Source of the DNA: an uncultured Chlamydiae bacterium | GTDB taxonomy: Bacteria > Chlamydiota > Chlamydiia > Chlamydiales > Rhabdochlamydiaceae | DNA length: 7,579 nucleotides | Direction: 5' to 3' | Assembly (NCBI GenBank): GCA_945957075.1 | Contig: CAMFJP010000065.1 | Span: forward strand, 1 to 7,579 | Part shown: piece after piece, positions 5,548-7,579 of the stretch | Layout: every line of letters begins with the position of its first letter | Numbering within the stretch: position 1 is the stretch's first letter | Translations under genes and position numbers: made by a program | Notes under the pieces: generated by a model | Database searches by the model: none | The model's input: the letters and a program-made list of their open reading frames with translations, nothing else | Told to the model about the DNA's origin: nothing

Positions 5548-6759
5548 TTAGGCTAACACGTTATCTTCTGTGGTGGGGAGGTGGATTGCTTTTTTTGCCT
5601 CATTCATGATGAAGAAAGAGCCTGCAATGATGATGAGTTCTTGGTTTTTTTGGGCTAATTGTAATGCGTGATGTATGCCACTTGGTATATCGGTTTCGAT
5701 GTGGATGGGGCAGGGGGCCTGTGTAAAGAAAGGGTGTAACTCCGTAGCTTTAGCAAGGCGCGGGTGTGGGCTGCTGATCAAGTGGATAGAATGGGCTTCA
5801 TGTTGTAGTAGGAGCGCACAGGAGGCAATGTCTTTTCCCTTGGAAAATCCGAGAATAAAGCGGTAGTTTAGGTGGGGATAGGCCCTTTTAAGTCTTTCAA
5901 TAAGCTTTGTAAATCCATGTGCGTTGTGCGAGACATCAAATATTATGGTGTGATCATGGAAGAAATGACTTTCAAAGCGACAGGGGGGCGTTGTGTGCAA
6001 TCCATATTCGAGAGCTTCGGTGGATAGGGGAAATGTAGGGGCTAGGATTTTAAGTGTTAGCGTTGCAATGTCTGTATTTTCTTCATCAAAATCGGCGTAT
6101 CTTTGTGTGCTTTGGTAGATGGGTGCATGTAATTCTTTCGCTTTTTCTATGATAGGTTTGCGCTGTGCATCGGGGCCTAAGACAACGGGAACGGCTTTTT
6201 TGATAATGCCCGCTTTTTCTTGCGCGATGGCATCTAGTGAGGATCCTAGTACTTCTGTATGGTCAAATCCAATTGCTGTAATCACAGAGACAAGGGGGGT
6301 GATGATGTTTGTTGCATCGTAGCGTCCTCCAATGCCTGTTTCTATGATAGCGATATCGATATTGTGCTGCTGAAAATAGAGAAATGCAAGTAGGGTTGTA
6401 ATTTCAAAAAATGTAGGTTTTATTTCATGCTTATGAATCATTTTATATATTTTATTGAGCAGGTAGCTTGTTTCCTCTTCGGAAATATATGCGGTCCCGA
6501 TGCGGATGCGTTCTCGAAATGAGGAGATATGAGGGGATGTGTAGAGCCCTGTGCGGTAGCCTCCTTTGCTAAGAGAGTAGGCAAGTTTTGTGCATACGGA
6601 CCCTTTGCCATTTGTTCCGGCGACGTGAATTGTGGGGAATGTGGGGTGGCTAAATATAGCGCATAGCTGTTGCATCGTAGACAGGCTCGGCTGTTTAGAG
6701 GGGGGTTGGCAAAAACGGTAGAGTGTTTCTAAGGCAGTAGTGTAGTTGTCTTTACTCAT
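5548..6759 (-). CDS. folC: folylpolyglutamate synthase / dihydrofolate synthase
   Basis: FolC is a cytosolic Mur-ligase-family enzyme. It uses ATP to add glutamate to folates and, in bifunctional forms, to dihydropteroate. The 403 residues show the ATP loop HVAGTNGKGS (45-54), SPHISSFRERI (75-85), IIETGIGGRYDATN (138-151) with Mg-binding Glu140, and FDHTEVLG (165-172). EKAGIIK at 181-187 contains the usually carbamylated lysine, K182. The C-terminal Rossmann-like domain includes FDVSHNAHG (274-282), where many relatives have AHNP, and IIAGSFFIMNEA. Whether it has both activities cannot be read here. The start at 6759 is chosen over an in-frame ATG at 6816. The longer form adds 19 residues lying wholly inside the upstream gene, whereas 6759 gives the usual short lead before YTTALETLY. 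ATG overlaps the upstream stop (ATGAGTAA), implying coupling; no strong ribosome binding site is seen. Confidence 0.95.
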   Translation of the reverse strand: MSKDNYTTALETLYRFCQPPSKQPSLSTMQQLCAIFSHPTFPTIHVAGTNGKGSVCTKLAYSLSKGGYRTGLYTSPHISSFRERIRIGTAYISEEETSYLLNKIYKMIHKHEIKPTFFEITTLLAFLYFQQHNIDIAIIETGIGGRYDATNIITPLVSVITAIGFDHTEVLGSSLDAIAQEKAGIIKKAVPVVLGPDAQRKPIIEKAKELHAPIYQSTQRYADFDEENTDIATLTLKILAPTFPLSTEALEYGLHTTPPCRFESHFFHDHTIIFDVSHNAHGFTKLIERLKRAYPHLNYRFILGFSKGKDIASCALLLQHEAHSIHLISSPHPRLAKATELHPFFTQAPCPIHIETDIPSGIHHALQLAQKNQELIIIAGSFFIMNEAKKAIHLPTTEDNVLA

Positions 6760-7536
6760 AGTGACGCTTTGTGATAATTCTAGCGATGCGTTCGCCAGAT
6801 TCGCAAGCAGCTTCAATAGTGCCGCGTGGACCTAGAGAGGTGTGTTCGCCGACAAAATATAAACTGCGATTTATAGATGCAAAAGGAGCTTTGACCTTTT
6901 CTTCCTCTTCTTCTACGAAGGCATACTCTAATTCTTCTTGTCCGGGTGCGATATAGGAATAAGAGCCCTGTGCATAGGGATCATGTGGCCAGTTATGCGT
7001 AATAGAGCTGTTGTAGGTGCAAAAGGTTTCATCTTTTACATGGGTTATGGCATGAGGGGGCGTAAATTCAAAAGCTGTTTTTAGCATCTTTGATTTTGAT
7101 GCAAAGAAGGGTTCTACCGGTAACAGATCGGGCTTTTCTATATAGTAGAGGGTGAGGATGTTATCTTGTGCCCAGGCGATGGTGTTGTGATCGATTGCGG
7201 TTTTTAGGTGGTGAGATCCGTCTTTTAGGGGGGCAAGGATTTTTGTGGTATAGCCACATTGCATACTATCTAGAAGGTGTTTGCGCTCTTTTGGAATGAC
7301 ATTATCTTTGCAGTGAATGGTTTTATATAAGGAACAGGGGATTGCCAATATGACAATGTCGTAGAGAGCGTTGGTATGATCTTGAAATGTTAAAAGATAT
7401 TTGCCTCCCTGTGTTTTTTCTATACTTGTAAGAGGCATGTTGTATGTAATCGGGAGCGTGCGTGCGAGCGTGTCTGTGAGTTTACTGTTGCCCCCTTCAA
7501 TGGTGACAAAATTCCTTACTCCTTCTGGGGCTGGGG
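6752..7536 (-). CDS. flavin amine oxidase-family protein, 5' end missing (partial)
   Basis: This is the C-terminal part (about 261 codons) of an FAD-dependent oxidoreductase of the amine oxidase superfamily. The complete members are usually 430-500 residues. The reading frame is open to the contig edge. Upstream of an internal ATG at 7438 it encodes GVRNFVTIEGGNSKLTDTLA, matching the family's EGG-x-S/N-x-L segment, so 7438 is not the start. Next come a strand pattern ending in DIVILAIPC, typical of the substrate/FAD domain, and the C-terminal FAD-binding signature LYFVGEHTSLGPRGTIEAAC plus ESGERIARII. The N-terminal Rossmann motif is beyond the window. The substrate cannot be told: monoamine, amino acid and protoporphyrinogen-oxidase-like enzymes share these motifs. 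The stop overlaps the folC start by eight bases, so the two are in one operon. The last codon near 7536 abuts synthetic adapter sequence. Confidence 0.88.
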
Positions 7537-7579
7537 CTGTCTCTTATACACATCTCCGAGCCCACGAGACGTAGAGGAA
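7537..7579 (+). other. Nextera/Tn5 sequencing adapter (not genomic)
   Basis: CTGTCTCTTATACACATCT at 7537-7555 is the 19-bp Tn5 mosaic end. CCGAGCCCACGAGAC at 7556-7570 is the Nextera read-2 adapter in read-through orientation. GTAGAGGA at 7571-7578 matches the i7 index I know as N712, and the final A is the first base of the following P7 sequence. The order and spacing match an untrimmed library adapter exactly, so genomic sequence ends at about 7536. Confidence 0.98.

Noticed and set aside
6760..6816. Longer FolC start at 6816
   Set aside because: The 19 added residues lie entirely within the oxidase coding sequence and do not resemble a FolC N terminus.
6752..7438. A complete small protein starting at the ATG at 7438
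   Set aside because: The frame stays open upstream to the adapter and encodes family sequence (EGGNSKL), so 7438 is an internal Met and the gene is 5'-truncated.
7537..7555. Tn5 mosaic end as evidence for a resident transposon
   Set aside because: It is followed at once by the Nextera read-2 adapter, an index and a P7 base, so it comes from library preparation.

Overview
The window looks like a chlamydial chromosome fragment, probably from a relative of the environmental chlamydiae rather than from Chlamydia itself. The main evidence is the gene order rpsM-rpsK-rpoA-rplQ-gap followed by a chlamydia-type conserved protein, which matches the order I remember from C. trachomatis (CT509 to CT504 read in reverse). 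The S13, L17 and GAPDH sequences also look chlamydial. I had no database to check any of this.

Layout. Positions 58-3442, plus strand, hold a tightly spaced expression operon: ribosomal proteins S13 and S11, RNA polymerase alpha, ribosomal protein L17 and GAPDH. GAPDH is broken by a frameshift at about 3336-3341, and its last 34 codons are displaced into another frame. Positions 3458-4207 encode a lineage-specific protein with a folded N-terminal part and a long charged, Pro/Glu-rich tail. After its TAG stop the same frame stays open and protein-like for 35 codons, so this gene may also be interrupted. A tRNA-Leu(UAA) follows at 4357-4439, then a perfect 60-bp palindrome (4446-4505) that probably ends its transcript. 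A promoter-like site precedes an exported SH3-NlpC/P60 cell-wall peptidase (4575-5447). An 86-nt imperfect inverted repeat lies between this gene and the convergent minus-strand pair. That pair is a C-terminal amine-oxidase fragment (6752-7536) translationally coupled to canonical folC (5548-6759).

The last 43 bases (7537-7579) are not genomic. They match the Tn5 mosaic end, the Nextera read-2 adapter, an i7 index and the first base of P7. The oxidase is therefore cut by a contig end, and single-event gene breaks in this contig need checking against reads.

Functionally the window is mostly core biology: translation, transcription, glycolysis, peptidoglycan turnover and folate polyglutamylation. 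I found no convincing new multi-gene system. The points most worth checking are the adapter, the gap frameshift, the possible nonsense break at 4205, the 60-bp palindrome with a possibly related second repeat, and canonical folC in a chlamydial background.
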